Assembly (NCBI GenBank): GCA_007922195.1
Contig: ML681963.1
Coordinates: 55,086,069 to 55,150,068, forward strand
Origin: Podocnemis expansa
Lineage: Eukaryota > Chordata > Testudines > Podocnemididae
DNA length: 64,000 bases
Direction of reading: 5' to 3'
Shown here: piece after piece, positions 34,317-45,712 of the stretch
How the letters are laid out: the number at the start of each line of letters is the position of its first letter
How positions within the stretch are numbered: the first letter of the stretch is position 1
Position numbers and translations under genes: made by a program
Notes under the pieces: model-generated
Seen by the model: the letters and a program-made list of their open reading frames with translations, nothing else
Database searches by the model: none
What the model was told of the DNA's origin: nothing

Positions 34317-34505
34317 GTCATAGAATCATAGGGTTGGAAGGGACCTCATAGGCCATCTAGTCCAACCCCCTGCCAGAGGCAGGACCACTCCCACTAAACC
34401 ATCCCAGTCATGGTTTTGTTCAGCCGGGCCTTAAACACCTCCAAAGATGGAGATTTCACCACCTCCCTCGGCAGCTCATTCCAAGGCTTCACCACTCTCC
34501 TTGTG
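34317..34505 (-). mobile_element. CR1 3' end inserted in the DIRS gag region
   Basis: ATAGAATCATAGGGTTGGAA, GGGACCTC and TCTAGTCCAACCCCCTGCC form the reverse complement of the CR1 3' terminus, followed by antisense ORF2 sequence. It is 5'-truncated to about 190 bp. Confidence 0.85.
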
Positions 34506-34849
34506 TTGGGCCCAGGCCCTCAACATGAAGGCTGGCTTGCTGCTTCTAACTGGCACTGGGGAGGGAGGTGTAGGCAGCAGGAGGAGCGCCCTGGCAGCCT
34601 CCACAGCCTCCAGGGTCGTCAGAATCAGCACTGACCCCGACCAGCCCTGGGGAGAGCCCCATGTTGAAGATGCAGGACTATGTTGGCACCACGGTACTGG
34701 GGTCGAGCCTGACCAGCACCTTGGAGAGCTCTGTGTCAAAGATGAGGGACTATGATGGTGCCGCGGTACCGGGGTTGAATGCAACTGGTCCCAGGAAGAG
34801 CCCCATGTCGAGGACGCAGGGCTGTGTCAGTGCCGTGGTACTGAAGTTG

Positions 34850-35170
34850 GTACCAAGCTTGTCCTGTGGCCCCTGTTGGCACAGTGCTGTGTGGGTCCCA
34901 GTGCCAAATTGGCATGTGGTGCCACAGGAGGTCCCGAAGCCTCGGCAGAGGGCTGCCGAGCCTGCTCGGAGGCCAGGGCAAGGCGCCTTTGCTCTCTGTC
35001 CTTGATTGTCCTCGGCTTGAAGGACAGACAGCTGGAGCACGCAGTGACCATGTGGCTTTAGCCAAGGCACCGGAGGTACTTCTCATGGGGATCGTCCTGC
35101 AGGAAGGCCTTGCCGCATTCGGCACACAGACTGAACCCCGGCATGGCGGACCATGGAGTAGCGCAATGCT
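34850..35170 (-). pseudogene. DIRS gag N-terminal fragment with zinc-finger-like motif
   Basis: The minus-strand translation reads LCAECGKAFLQDDPHEKYLR, CLG, an in-frame stop, then SHMVTACSSCLSFKPRTIKD. The spacing of Cys and His (CxxC, HxxxxxC, HxxxxxCxxC) resembles the start of gag-like proteins of vertebrate DIRS elements. The stop near 35050 disrupts it. Confidence 0.55.
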
Positions 35171-35284
35171 CCGGCCTGAACGGGGAGACCTTCTTCAGTG
35201 GAACTAAGTCCGAAAAGCTCATAAAGTGAATGAAGGACAGGCTACCTGCGAAGCGCAAGGACCGGGCAGTTTCACAACCAACGC

Positions 35285-35472
35285 AAAGGCGGAAGAAATG
35301 AAACTGGGGAGGGGGCAGGTGGCAGCCACATATATAGCCACGGGGTGGCACAGGGGGTGGTGGCCGCCTGCTCTCCTCTGACAGTCTAAGGCAAAAAGTT
35401 CCGACCAATCCAGTGCTCTGGCACAGAGACACCTATTTCTGAATGTATCCCAGCAGTGTTCGAAGAATCCCT
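35285..35472 (-). repeat. Right inverted terminal repeat of the DIRS element
   Basis: The reverse complement of this segment matches 29480-29640 (AAATAGGTGTCTCTG, GGCGGCCACC, CTATATATGTGGC). It lies upstream of the gag-like frame on the minus strand and may hold its promoter. Confidence 0.75.
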
Positions 35473-36354
35473 GCTATGTACTTGGGGACAGGGCTGGTGC
35501 TAGGCGGTAAGCAGCTCCTGCACTGCAGTGGGGCGCTGGCATTTTGAGAGGAGCCAAAAGGGGACAGCGCCATTGCTCTCCCCTGATGACATCACACTCC
35601 CCAGCACCATTCCTGCTTGGGGAACAGGCCCTGACAGTAAGGATTCACTAAAAGTCAGGAGACTTGCTTCTGTTTGCCCAATTAAAGAGCCTCTTAGCTC
35701 AAGCTCTGCAAGTCCAAATCATCTGACTTGGGTCAGCTGTAGGTTTTTAATTGCAGTGTAAACAGCACCAACCTCCGTGTGTGATCAGTACACATCTCTT
35801 TCCTACAACTCTGTCTGCTGTATTACATAGTGCTCACTAAACATTTTCACTGCCAGTGACTTATTTCTGCATTCCCAGATCCCAGTTCCCTTCCATGGCT
35901 TTGTGGTCCCCTTGATCTTTTCCTTGGAGCTATCCTTGCATGTTACCTGTAACCTCAAGTGGGGGCTTCTTAACACAGCATTAACAAACACACCTGCTGT
36001 CAAACAGCAAATGCATATCGGCCAACAAAATTTAGAAAGAAACAAACTGAAAACAATAACTCATGCCAATACATAAGATAATCTCCTACTATTAATTTTT
36101 TAGCTTTGAGTCTCCAGAAACTACTCTGCTGTGTATCTTGCCAGGAATTGACTAGGAAATCCAAACTGTTCCAGCACCATTCAGCTGACAACACTGCAAG
36201 ACAACTGGTGTATGTGGAGTTTGTAATTCGCTATTTCTGAGCCATCTGAGCTTTAAAGGGATACTGACAACTTAAATCTTTAACTGTCCACTTTTCTACT
36301 ACTCTGATCCTGCAGACACTCAGGTGCATGATTAAATTAGGCATGAGTGTAGCA
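35473..36354. other. Intergenic stretch, nothing recognised
   Basis: Mixed-composition sequence with no supported exon, terminal repeats or tandem structure. Confidence 0.5.
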
Positions 36355-36880
36355 CAGGGGTAGACAACTCCCAGCACGTGTGCTGATAGTGGCACCTCAG
36401 TCCATTCACAGTGGCACGCGGTACCCTCTGCAGTACCACAGAAATTGCCACTCCTGCCACCAAGCCACTCTGGGCGGCTTCCTTCGGGTACAGCTAGGAC
36501 ATAGGGGGTCCCCCCACATTGATGCCTCCATGTGACACAGAAAAAAGCTGCCCAGAGTGGCTCCTCTCTGAAGTGTGGTGCTCCCCAAGGAGCCACTCTG
36601 GGCAGCTTCTTTCTGCAGCATGCCTGGGAACACTTGAAAGGAGCCTCTTCTTTTCATGGTGTGCCTGGGGACTCCTTTCCCTAGGTACACCACCAAGATG
36701 AACTATTCTGCATGACTTCTTTCCATGGCATGCCTGGGAAGCACTCCCACACCAGTCGTAACCACTGCTGAATTTTCATGCAGCCACCACATTTTTAGCT
36801 AGGGGTAGGGGCTGCCAGCACCAGCTGAGGGTTGAGGAGGAAGGACCAGCACAGGGGTCGGCAAAGGTTGCCGACCCCTG
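36355..36880. mobile_element. hAT-like element ending in a tight palindrome
   Basis: The left end CAGGGGTAGACAACTCCCAG and right end GGTTGCCGACCCCTG fit the common hAT CAGGGGTCGGCAACC termini. The core holds repeats of CTGGGCAGCTT and GCATGCCTGGGAA. Immediately before the right end, CAGGGGTCGGC is repeated inverted, giving the palindrome at 36852-36880. Confidence 0.5.
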
Positions 36881-37675
36881 GAGAAGCCTCAATGAGTAAT
36901 CGGCACTCAAGTTACTAGCCACACTAGATTATTAAAAATGGAAGGATTTTAGAAAGCCAGTTTGCTTATCACTGTTCATGCTCTTTAATTTCCTGCATTG
37001 CTGGATGGTTGGACCATGAAGTCAATTTCATCCTTGCTTATACCCAGTTTCACTTGCAGGCTCCCAAGGCAGCCATGTTTAAGTTTGTGACACTGCAGGA
37101 GAACGCCTATTTATTAAAAGCATCTATTTTATTGACATTAAAACAGATTTGTGGAAACTTCTGTATTGATCTTTGGTTTTATAAAAGCTTACATATAAAC
37201 TATGGGCCAACATAAATGGCTATCTTCCCTTTGAAAAAAGCAATCTTAATCCTTCAAAACTGCATGAGTACAGCGGCCTTCTTAGTCAGTATTCTCAGCA
37301 GGCCATTTCCTTCCATGCAAACAAACCAGCCTGCATCTCCACCAGCTTTATCTTCAATGCCCAGACTATTGCCACTCTGTTCTCTTCATTTCCAAGCTCT
37401 CCCACAGGACAGAGTTTCAATTCCTCTTTCCACAGAAGCTGGTCCCTGTCATAGCCACAGGTTCATCCATCCATCCCAGGGAAGGACTGACTCTTTTTAT
37501 CCTTCCCCCGCCCCAGCAGAAGGAATCCACTCCTACCACAAACCCTTCACCATCCCCTCTTCTCCTTGCACAATTCTTCCCTCCCACCCCCGGGCCACCT
37601 GCCCATTGCACCATCCAGCATTTTCCTCTGACAATTACACAGCTAGCACTTCCTCCTCTAGCCCTCCTTTGCATA
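36881..37675. other. Intergenic stretch; proline/serine-rich frame not supported
   Basis: A 192-codon frame at 37216-37794 crosses a C-rich segment. Its Pro/Ser-rich composition and lack of any domain suggest chance. No other structure was seen. Confidence 0.5.
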
Positions 37676-37681
37676 CCCAGC

Positions 37682-37970
37682 TAGGGTTACCAGATACCAA
37701 AACACGGAAAGGAGGACAGAGAAGTACGAAAAGGAGGACATTGGAGGACACACGGAGAAAATGTAGTATTAATGTAATATTCTTTTGTTTTTAGCGGGCC
37801 CTGGAATGCTTCCCCCTAAAAATAGGGTGCTCCAGGATGTTCCAGCATACTTTAACACCCGTAAGTAAAAAGCCAGAAAAAATCATATATTTTTAGAATG
37901 ACTGCCGGACGAAGGATGTGAAGGTAAAAAGAAGGACATGTCCTCCTTTTGCCTGACATCTAGTAACCTT
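37682..37970. mobile_element. Short DNA element with AGGGTTACCAGAT termini
   Basis: Starts AGGGTTACCAGATACC and ends CATCTAGTAACCTTA, an imperfect inverted pair. GAAAGGAGGACA near the left is mirrored by TGTCCTCCTTTTGCC near the right. A short GC-rich piece (GGGCCCTGGAATGCT) seen also near 20990 is embedded. Confidence 0.5.
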
Positions 37971-37974
37971 ATAC

Positions 37975-38110
37975 CTGGCACTCCTACCCTAGCAACTCCC
38001 CACTGCACACCCAGTACTCCCTAGCTCCCCCTTGTATACCCAGCACTCCCTGCCCTAGCCCCTCCCCACTGCACACCTGCAACTGCTCTTCCAGCCCTAG
38101 TTCCCATTGC
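37975..38110 (+). repeat. Diverged copies of the C-rich minisatellite
   Basis: Repeated CACTGCACACC and CACTCCCTGCCCTAGC words, older relatives of the array at 38630-38867. Confidence 0.6.
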
Positions 38111-38311
38111 ACACCTGCACTCAGCCATAACTAGGGTGGGGCGAATGGGGCAAAGCCCCGGGTGACAAAGTTTAAAGGATGCCAGGTGACTGACCCTACT
38201 TGTCCCTGAAGAGGAATGTGCCTTTGCCTAAGGTACATTCTTCCAGGGGACAGGCTGAGGCAGCTCATCTCCTGCCCCACCCCTGAGCCGCACTCACCAG
38301 GGAAGGCACCT

Positions 38312-38505
38312 CCTCCTGGCCCTGGTTGTGATCTGCCAGTGGCAGGGAAAGCCAGCACCCCCCACACGGCTCTGGCTGCGCTTGCCAGTGGCGGGAAAAG
38401 CTGGCACCCCCTGCCTGGCCCTGGCTGTGATCTGCTGGTGGCAGGAAAAGCCAGCACCTCCTGTCTGGCTCTGGCTGTGATCTGCCCATGGCAGGGAAGG
38501 CACCT
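38312..38505 (+). repeat. Tandem repeat of about 50-60 bp, roughly four units
   Basis: Units share CTGGCTGTGATCTGC, GGTGGCAGGAAAAGCCAGCA and CCTGTCTGG. It sits inside an inserted segment (38115-38630) that splits the C-rich minisatellite. Confidence 0.7.
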
Positions 38506-38629
38506 GCTTGATTAGGGCACTGGGGCCAGATCCAGCTGCATGTGCCTGGGCCGGATTGGGGACTGGGGTGAGTAGGGGACGCCTTGGGGACTGCTTGCCC
38601 CAGGTGCCAGATAGCCTAGGTATGGCCCT

Positions 38630-38867
38630 AACCACACCCCCATTGCCAGCCCCTCCAGCACCGCACACCCCCACTCCCTGCCCTAGCCCCTCCCCCCCGC
38701 ACACCCCCATTCCCAGCCCAGCCCCTCCCCCACCGCACACCCCCACTCCTTGCCCTAGCCCCTCCCCCACCGCACACCCCCACTCCCTGCCCTAGCCCCT
38801 CCCCCCCATTCCCAGCCTCTCCCCCCCGCACACCCCCATTCCCTGCCCTAGCCCCTCNNNNNNNNNN
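38630..38867 (+). repeat. C-rich minisatellite running into the gap
   Basis: Tandem units of roughly 36-40 bp built on CCCACTCCCTGCCCTAGCCC and CCTCCCCCACCGCACAC. The array runs directly into the N gap, so its length is unknown. Confidence 0.85.
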
Positions 38868-38877
38868 AGCTGGTGCA
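38868..38877. other. Assembly gap (10 N)
   Basis: Ten undetermined bases. Sequence is C-rich to the left and G-rich to the right. A gap of exactly ten Ns is probably a placeholder whose true length is unknown. Confidence 0.95.
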
Positions 38878-40130
38878 AGGGGGCTGTAGTGGGAAGGAGA
38901 GCTGGTGTAAGGGGCTGCACTGGGGAGAAAGTGGGGGAAGGGTGCAGGGGAGCTGGTGTGGTGTGATCTGGGCACTGCTGTGGCAGAGGACATGGGTGCA
39001 GTAGGGTTGTGTAATAGGGATTGCAGTCAAGGGGGCTGTAATTGAGGGAGAAGCAGCACAGATTGGTGCAATCTGGGGTTGGGGGAGTCTGTGGGGTGGT
39101 GTCAAGGAAGACGGTGGAGTGGGGTGACAGAAGGAGAAGGGGGGTTGTGCAGTCGGGGGCTGCAAAGGATGGGAGTGAAGGTCCAGGAGAGGCACTGAGT
39201 TATGGGAGAGGGGACTATACAGGAAGCTGTGAAAGGGGAATGTGTTATTAGGGGCTTCAGTAGAGAAGAGGCTGTGCAAAGGGTTGAAAGAGTTATAGAC
39301 ACATGATGGAGCCTGGAGGGTTATACGGGGCGCGGGGCTGTAAAGTAAAGAGTTTCATGTGCTGTGAGAAGGAGAGTTAAGTTGGGGGAGGGAGGCTGCA
39401 TACCCGTACATAAGAATGGCTGCATGGGGTCTGACAAATGGTCCGACCAGCCCAGCATCCTGGCTTCCAAATGGGGCTAGTGCCAGATATTCCAGTCCAG
39501 AGGGGATAAACAGAACAGGGCAATTTATTGAGTGATCCTGACAGCCATTACCAGGTTCAGCAGGGTTTGGGTCTGCAACGGGGTGGGCAATGGGTGAGGA
39601 GGGCTGCTGCTGCACTGTAGGTGTAGGGCAACTTCTGTGTGATTTGGGAGTGGGGAGATCCAGCAAGGCTCTGCATTGGAAGAAAAAGCTGGTGTTTTGT
39701 GGAGTGCTGCTGTAAAATGGGGCTCAAAGAAGGGCAGGGATGCCATGCAGAGGGTGCCCAAGAAGGATTCGGTGGAGGAGGGAGTGAGCCTGGGGGTCTG
39801 TTAGGGAGAGGTCTTGGGGGCTGTGCATTGTATGGAGGGGTGGGCTGAGGTAGGGAGGGGGCAGCAGGTCTGCACTGTGGCGGTTGTGAAAAGGAGACCC
39901 TTTAGAGAAAAAACAGCATCTTCTGTGGAAGGAAGAGGGGTGTTTGGTCTGCTGCCAGCAAAGAAAATGCATGGAGCAGAGAAGACTTGGGGGGGGGGGT
40001 TACAGGGGCCTGGTTGCAGAGGAGGGGGTTGTTGGGTAAGAGAGTCGGGGTGGTGCTGGGAGGTTAGCAGCAGGGAGGGAGACTGGAGGAACTGAGGCAG
40101 CTGCAAGGGAAGAAGACGCTGTGAGTTGAA
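38878..40130 (+). repeat. G-rich low-complexity segment right of the gap
   Basis: Purine- and G-rich sequence with repeated GGGGCTGTAGTGGGG-like words over more than 1 kb. Frames of 80-140 codons on the minus strand are Pro/Ser/His-rich, as expected for the complement of G-rich DNA. An interspersed repeat (39400-39545) is embedded. Confidence 0.6.
39400..39545 (+). repeat. Interspersed repeat fragment
   Basis: GGTCTGACAAATGGTCCGAC, CCAGCCCAGCATCCTGG, AACAGAACAGGGCAATTTAT and GAGTGATCC resemble a repeat common in reptile genomes ('GGTCAGACCAATGGTCCAT ... CCAGTATCCTG'). I recall the pattern but cannot name the family. Confidence 0.45.
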
Positions 40131-41007
40131 TGTGCTGCAGAACATGGTGTGTGTGTTTGAATCCTGCTGTTAGGGTCCTGGCCTGCTACAGATGCCTTTT
40201 ATATCTCAAACCCCAGCAAATGGCTTGTGTGTCATTGATAGGAATCAAATCCCCCATTTCTGTCCATCCGCCCATATCCTGTGCAGGCAGTAGAGGCTTA
40301 TGGTAAGGAGCACCAGAATGTGCATCGCCTTGATACTCTTGTTAGCACACAAGGGCCAGTTGGTGCCTTTTTCTTGCAAGAGAATGAAGCTGTTTCTGTT
40401 TCGGGGCTTGGGGCATGCGCAAAGTCTGGGCTTCCTTTGCAAGCCTGACAGCTGGAGAGGGCAGGCAGTGACTGTTGCTAAAGGGATTCATTCTAGTGCC
40501 CTCAACATTGTTTAACTGGGTGTGCTGGGGAGGAGCAATGTGAGCTGCTAACTGTGCTTCTGATGGTGTCCTGTTCTTAGTGGCTTGATATTAAAACTGC
40601 CTGCCTTTGCCTCCCAAACCCCTCCAAACTTCATTTCAGCAGCTGTTTTTATAGCAGTGGATCATTTAATTCTTGTGTATGTGGGTTCTGTGGAAGGCTT
40701 TATTTTATCTTATATGTGCAACCTTAATTATGCAAAGAATATTACAGCCTAAAGTAAAGGGTGGAGAGAAGAAATTCAGTAGTGATGCTAGATCATGGGC
40801 TTTTGTTAGGCTCTGGAAACTAAGTTGATGAGTTTGATCTCTGTTAAATTGTGAGTGGTTTAATTCTGAAGTAACCAATTTAAGCTGACTCTCTTGGAGC
40901 CTGAATTGGGACATGTGGATGTTTTAACTATCAGGGAAATATCTCATTTGTAGATTGATAACTAGACACTAATACTTAGTAGTGACTTGTTAGCATTCTG
41001 ACTAGTG

Positions 41008-41228
41008 TGATTTAGTGGTTAAAGTAGGAAGCTAGGAAGCAGGACTCCTGGATTCTGTTCCTGATTTTACCAGTGGCATGCTGTATGACCTTGGGGTACG
41101 CTTTATTTCTCTATGCCTTGTGTTTCTTATCTGTGCAATAAAGATAATGATGTTCCCTTCCTCCATACAGTGGTTCAGGTGAGGCTTAAATAATTTAGTG
41201 TTTTGAGATCTTCAGGTGGAAAATTCTA
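41008..41228 (+). mobile_element. MIR-like (CORE) SINE
   Basis: In order: GATTTAGTGGTTAAAGTAGG, CAGGACTCCTGGATTCTGTT, GACCTTGGGGTACGC, GTGCAATAAAGATAATGATG and AGGCTTAAATAATTTAGTG. This order matches a full-length MIR SINE: tRNA-like head, core, then LINE2-type tail. Confidence 0.75.
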
Positions 41229-44200
41229 ATCTGCTGTATGTTGTTCACTGAATATGCCTTTGACTCTGTGGGGTTGGGTTCAAGTCCTCTGGCTGGCGAA
41301 TTGTGCGTATGGCCTAGATACTGTATTTAAATGCCCTCCCGTGAACAGCTTGACCATGAGAATGCAGCACCTACTGCTTGTGGATGTGGCATCAGTCAGG
41401 TACCCATCAGTTATTGCTGGAGGCCAGAGGAGCTCTGTGTAAATCACAGCAGGTGCTGGCCTTCATTTTTCTTTTCACCACACACTTGTAAAAAATTTGA
41501 TTGGCAGGTATTACAGTTGCCGCTATTGGAGTAAGAAAGGTGTCTGAGAGTAGACTTAGTTCTTAGTGACCTCAGCCACGCTAGAAGCCAATGGGAATTA
41601 AGTCCACTCGGCACCTCAGCAGGCTCACACCCACATGCATGAATTTGCTGTAGCTTCCATTCAGTCCAGAAGCTGTGGGTTAGGACAGTGCACTGTTGGT
41701 TATGTATTACTGGTATATGGTCTAGACATTTAGCCCAGACACAGCAGCTGTGACCATGCACCAGTGACAGTGCTGAAGGCAGCAATGGAAAAGGTCTGTT
41801 TTTTTCCGGGTCCAGCATGGGACACTAGTCTTCCTGCAGTGTCTTGTGTGGAGGTATAACCCATAAAGCTAACATCTCTTCACTAAGATGTTTTGTTGAC
41901 TCCCTCCCATTGTTTTCTACTTGTAAAATCTGCTAGTTTTTGCTTATAGAACAGATCTGAAATCTTTTTCTGTACACAAAGGCTACCCTGTCCATCCCTG
42001 AAAATCTGACATACCAACATGGAAAAGAGCTGTTTTACTCTCCATTAATCCACATATGGTCATCATGCGCCTCTGAGGAACTACCACAACAAAGGAGAAG
42101 GGAGGGGAAAATCTCTGTATTAAAATAATGCCACAGTTTCAATAACAGGTATAATTTCTAATATATCCATTGGCCAGCCGCTCAGTTAATATAAGACAAA
42201 AATTCCCTACATTTTTATATCTGTAGTAATGCATATTGAACATCTAGGTGCATGCACAGGATAAACAATTTCAATGTAACCTGTATCAGCAGAAAAAAAG
42301 TCTAAATATCCTCTTCTCCATTCATCTAATTTTCACCCCAACTCTCTTCCTTTGATTAGAGTCTAAGCAAGCAGATAAATCTTGCATCAAATGGCCATTA
42401 CTATTAAATCATGGATTAGGGTTGCGTGTTTGGGAAAAAATTAATTTAGGTGTTTAGAATATTCAAATGAATGGGCCAACAGCAGAGAGGAACTCGGCTG
42501 CCCTTTCTGCTTTTAAATTGCATGCAGTTAAGAAAGCAAGTTTTGAGGAGAAAGGAAACTAAATACACATGCATGGTGGTTTTAAATATTAAACCCACTC
42601 TCCTTATTTTTGCACTTACTGTATCCCTTTTCGAACTTCTTAGATACCATTAAGCTTAACCTTTGTCTTTTTTTGTTAACCTCCAAAGAAACCTGCAGCT
42701 GTTTCATTCTAAGGAATCTTTTTATCTTCAGAAAACATACATTCATGTCTGGTGGTCACTGTGTTTCTAGGACAGGATTATTTTATGCAACAAAGGCGGG
42801 AGAAGCACCTTGCCTCAGGATGGAACATGTGTGATTTTTCTCTAAGTGCTCTGTTATGTCGCTACAACACCTATGAAAGATGTGTGACAAATTATTCAAA
42901 TGGCAGATGCTAAGAGAAAAGGGGAGATAAGCAAACTGCAGTTAATTCTGCTAGGATGCTCTTGTTTGGTTTGGGTGGGCGTTTTTGTGTTTTGATGAAT
43001 CACTGCTTTGTGTGTGTTCACTTTAATCATTTTAGCACAGTGGACACTAGCTTTTAGATCCCAGAGTTTGGGTCTTCACCATTGATGGGGAGTATCTTCG
43101 TACATAACTGCAGCAGAATCCTTAAAAAGTAAGGAACAGCACCTCTTTGCCTAGTTCAGTTTCTTTTAACAAAGACTTCAAATTTCTGAACTTTTGCAGT
43201 TCCATGTGTCTCCAGCTTAGTGGCTTCCTTGTAGAAGCGCTAGATGACTGTGTATAAAGTGCTCCTGGAACAAACGCAAGGAACAAAGACATCTCTTGCT
43301 TGTTCTCTAGACACTGGGAGGGCAGAGACATGACACTCTTGATCCATGACAAGAGACTGGATTAATAGCTCACACTGAAGATATTGTAAGAATCTTGTGA
43401 GCAGCTAGCGTTCCAAAACACTGCTGGCCTTTTCTATACAGTGAACAAATACGTATTTCCATATATAGTCTTGTACTGCCTACCACAGGGTTTCCTGTAC
43501 TTTTCTCTGAAGCAGCTGGTACCAGGTCACAGTCAGACAGGATATTGGCCCAGAAATGAACTCCATATCAGATCCAGCCTGGCAATTCTTGTATTCTCTA
43601 TTTGTTATGGCATGGGCAGACTGTATTCTCTAGTACACTCCCTCTTATCTGTGGAGTGCAGGAATCAGATTCCGGACTAATTCATAAGTGAAAGTGATGT
43701 TAGTGGATTCTGCTTTCACCTCAGCTGCTGTTGAAAGAGCCAGGCATGGAAGTCAGCAAAGCCCGTTACTGTGGTGGAGCTTCTGTTTTATAAATGTTAC
43801 AACTAAATCTCCCTTATTCTGTGTCACCCAGAACTCATGTGCTTCATGGTTCTCCATACTGTGTGGTAAAGCTTTTTCCTAGCAGCAAATGTGTTTTCTG
43901 GCTATTAGGCATGAGGCATAGCAGTCCATCATTGGGCTGTGTGTGCTTTTGAAACAACTTAAAAACTCAAGAGCCAACAGATGGGCTTTGCGTCTGTTGC
44001 CGTACAGAGATCTGGAGATGGATTTACATTACAATCCTCCCCAGAATTGCAAGGCTGGTGTTGTGCACTGAGGGGGAGCAAAAAAATGGAGTCCAAGAGC
44101 AAGGCGTTTTCCCAGTCTTATCCCAGACATGAATCCTCTGCCTGGTTGCCAAGGATGAAATTGTTACTTTGCTTGGAGCCTATAATCATTAAGTTATTTG

Positions 44201-45570
44201 TATGCTGATAACAGTTGGGGCCCAAGTGCTGGGTGCTGTCCAAACAACACAGAGATGACCCCTGCTTGAAAGGGTTTGCAGTCTTTAGACTGGAGAGGAC
44301 AGGTGGGTGCAACAAAAAGATGAGAGCACAAGGGAACAGCAGTTTGTTGGTGTGTTTGGGGGAAAATTTTTGTTGACACAACATTTTTAAACTGAGAAGG
44401 GTGTGATAGAGCTGGAATTGCAGCAGCTTGTTTTCATCTGTCATGTCACAAAGCCATTCTCTCCTTCTAAATTAATTTTGTGTCATAAAACCATTCACAA
44501 AACTTGGTTTCATTAGAACTATGCTAAATAATTTAAAATCCAGCCTAAAAAATGGGTGGTAGGCTCCCCAGCTTCATTTTTATTATCTGTGCTGTTATTG
44601 TGGTCTCATTTTACAGAGAGATACGTACAAAACACACTGCATTTTGTTGTCTGGTATTCTGTGAAATATTAAAACTAAATACAAATTAAATGAACAAAGT
44701 ACACCTTATAGTACATTTGCTTTCTGTTACACTTGCTAAATTGCTAATTTGAAAAACCCAGCAGCTCTGAGGGAGTCTTCCTGTTGTGAATACAGCTTGG
44801 CAAGGGTCTGGGGTGCCTTGCAGAAGTATGCAGCCAGGCTAGTGCAGGGCTGTGCAAACAAAGTATAGGTGATTTTTTTTTCTCTTTAATTTGGCAGTTC
44901 CCATTTAGACACTTCTGATTTCCCAGTTTAAAGCTGGGATCCTGACACAGCGTAATAATGTGCTTTACAGTTTAAGGTTCTCTTGTGCAGTTTGCTAAGA
45001 AGAGCTGAATTGCTTTCTAAAGTAAACTCTAGTAAAACAGATTAGTGCCTTTTCTGAGTGTTTCTTGGACGCAGCTGCCAGAGGCAATCCTTGGGTGGCT
45101 GGACAATACAGATTTTCCCCCAGAAGGCTGTCCCTGGAGTGTGCTGCCAGGTTTAATGCTTTGAATTGATGTTTTCAGTCTGAGCTCTCTGCCTGCCATG
45201 TGGTCATATTCTAATTACACTTGGTGTAGTGTTGAACCTAAAAGCCACTACTGCGAATATTAACCTAATTGCATTTAAAGTCACTTTGTGATGGAGAATG
45301 AATGTTAGACATGGAGTGCAAATCTGTGGGTTTGCAAAGATCAGATAAAGCAAAGTGGTTTTCATAAATCTACACTCTGCTTCTGCATCCATTTTTGTTT
45401 TGAACTCAGTTTCACCTAATGTCTTCCACTGTCCTTTTAAGATGTTACCTTGGAGGTGGGAAGTGTGTAAACCACTACTGATGAGTTTGACTGGAAATGA
45501 GGCATTCATTTTTACTTGGGAGAGTAACTACTGGAACAATTTACAAAGGTTTTGGTGGATTCTCTATCAC
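41229..45570. other. Non-coding stretch upstream of AGO1 exon 2
   Basis: No exon supported. Around 44215-44290 there is an old repeat fragment (GTGCTGGGTGCTGTCCAAAC, CTTGAAAGGGTTTGCAGTC). The rest is unique AT-rich sequence. Confidence 0.5.
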
Positions 45571-45712
45571 TGACAATTTTCAGATCAAGATGGGACGTTT
45601 TTCTAAAATACCTGCTGTAGGAATTATTGTGGGAAGTTCTCTGGGTGTGCCGTATAGGAGGTTGGACTGAACAATCATAACAGTTGTGTCTGGCCTTGAA
45701 CTCTGTGAATGT
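45570..45712 (+). mobile_element. CR1-like LINE 3' end fragment
   Basis: GAGGTTGGACTGAACAATCA followed by TCTGGCCTTGAACTCTGTGA fits a sense, 5'-truncated CR1-type 3' end. Confidence 0.5.

Larger units (their letters stand above)
29457..35472 (-). mobile_element. DIRS1-like retrotransposon, decayed, coding strand minus
   Basis: Both ends carry the same sequence in opposite orientation. ATTCAGAAATAGGTGTCTCT, GATTGGTC, AACTTTTTG, GCAGGCGGCCACC and CTATATATGTGGC run in order from the left end. The same words appear reverse-complemented at 35285-35470. Inverted terminal repeats of about 190 bp with a TATA-like box, rather than direct LTRs, are the hallmark of DIRS elements. The minus strand holds a gag-like frame with a zinc-finger-like N terminus, then remnants resembling the DIRS reverse transcriptase. 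Internal complementary sequence lies at 29690-29800. A tyrosine recombinase is expected near the left end but was not convincingly seen. hAT (32812) and CR1 (34317) insertions and in-frame stops show that it is dead. Confidence 0.75.

Noticed and set aside
37216..37794. 192-codon plus-strand open frame
   Set aside because: Pro/Ser-rich product from C-rich DNA, no domain, and overlapping the start of a mobile element.
38630..38867. A CRISPR-like or regulatory array
   Set aside because: Contiguous imperfect tandem units without unique spacers, in a vertebrate genome; it is a minisatellite.
38848..39279. 143-codon minus-strand frame across the gap
   Set aside because: Read through Ns and G-rich low-complexity DNA; His/Pro/Ser-rich.
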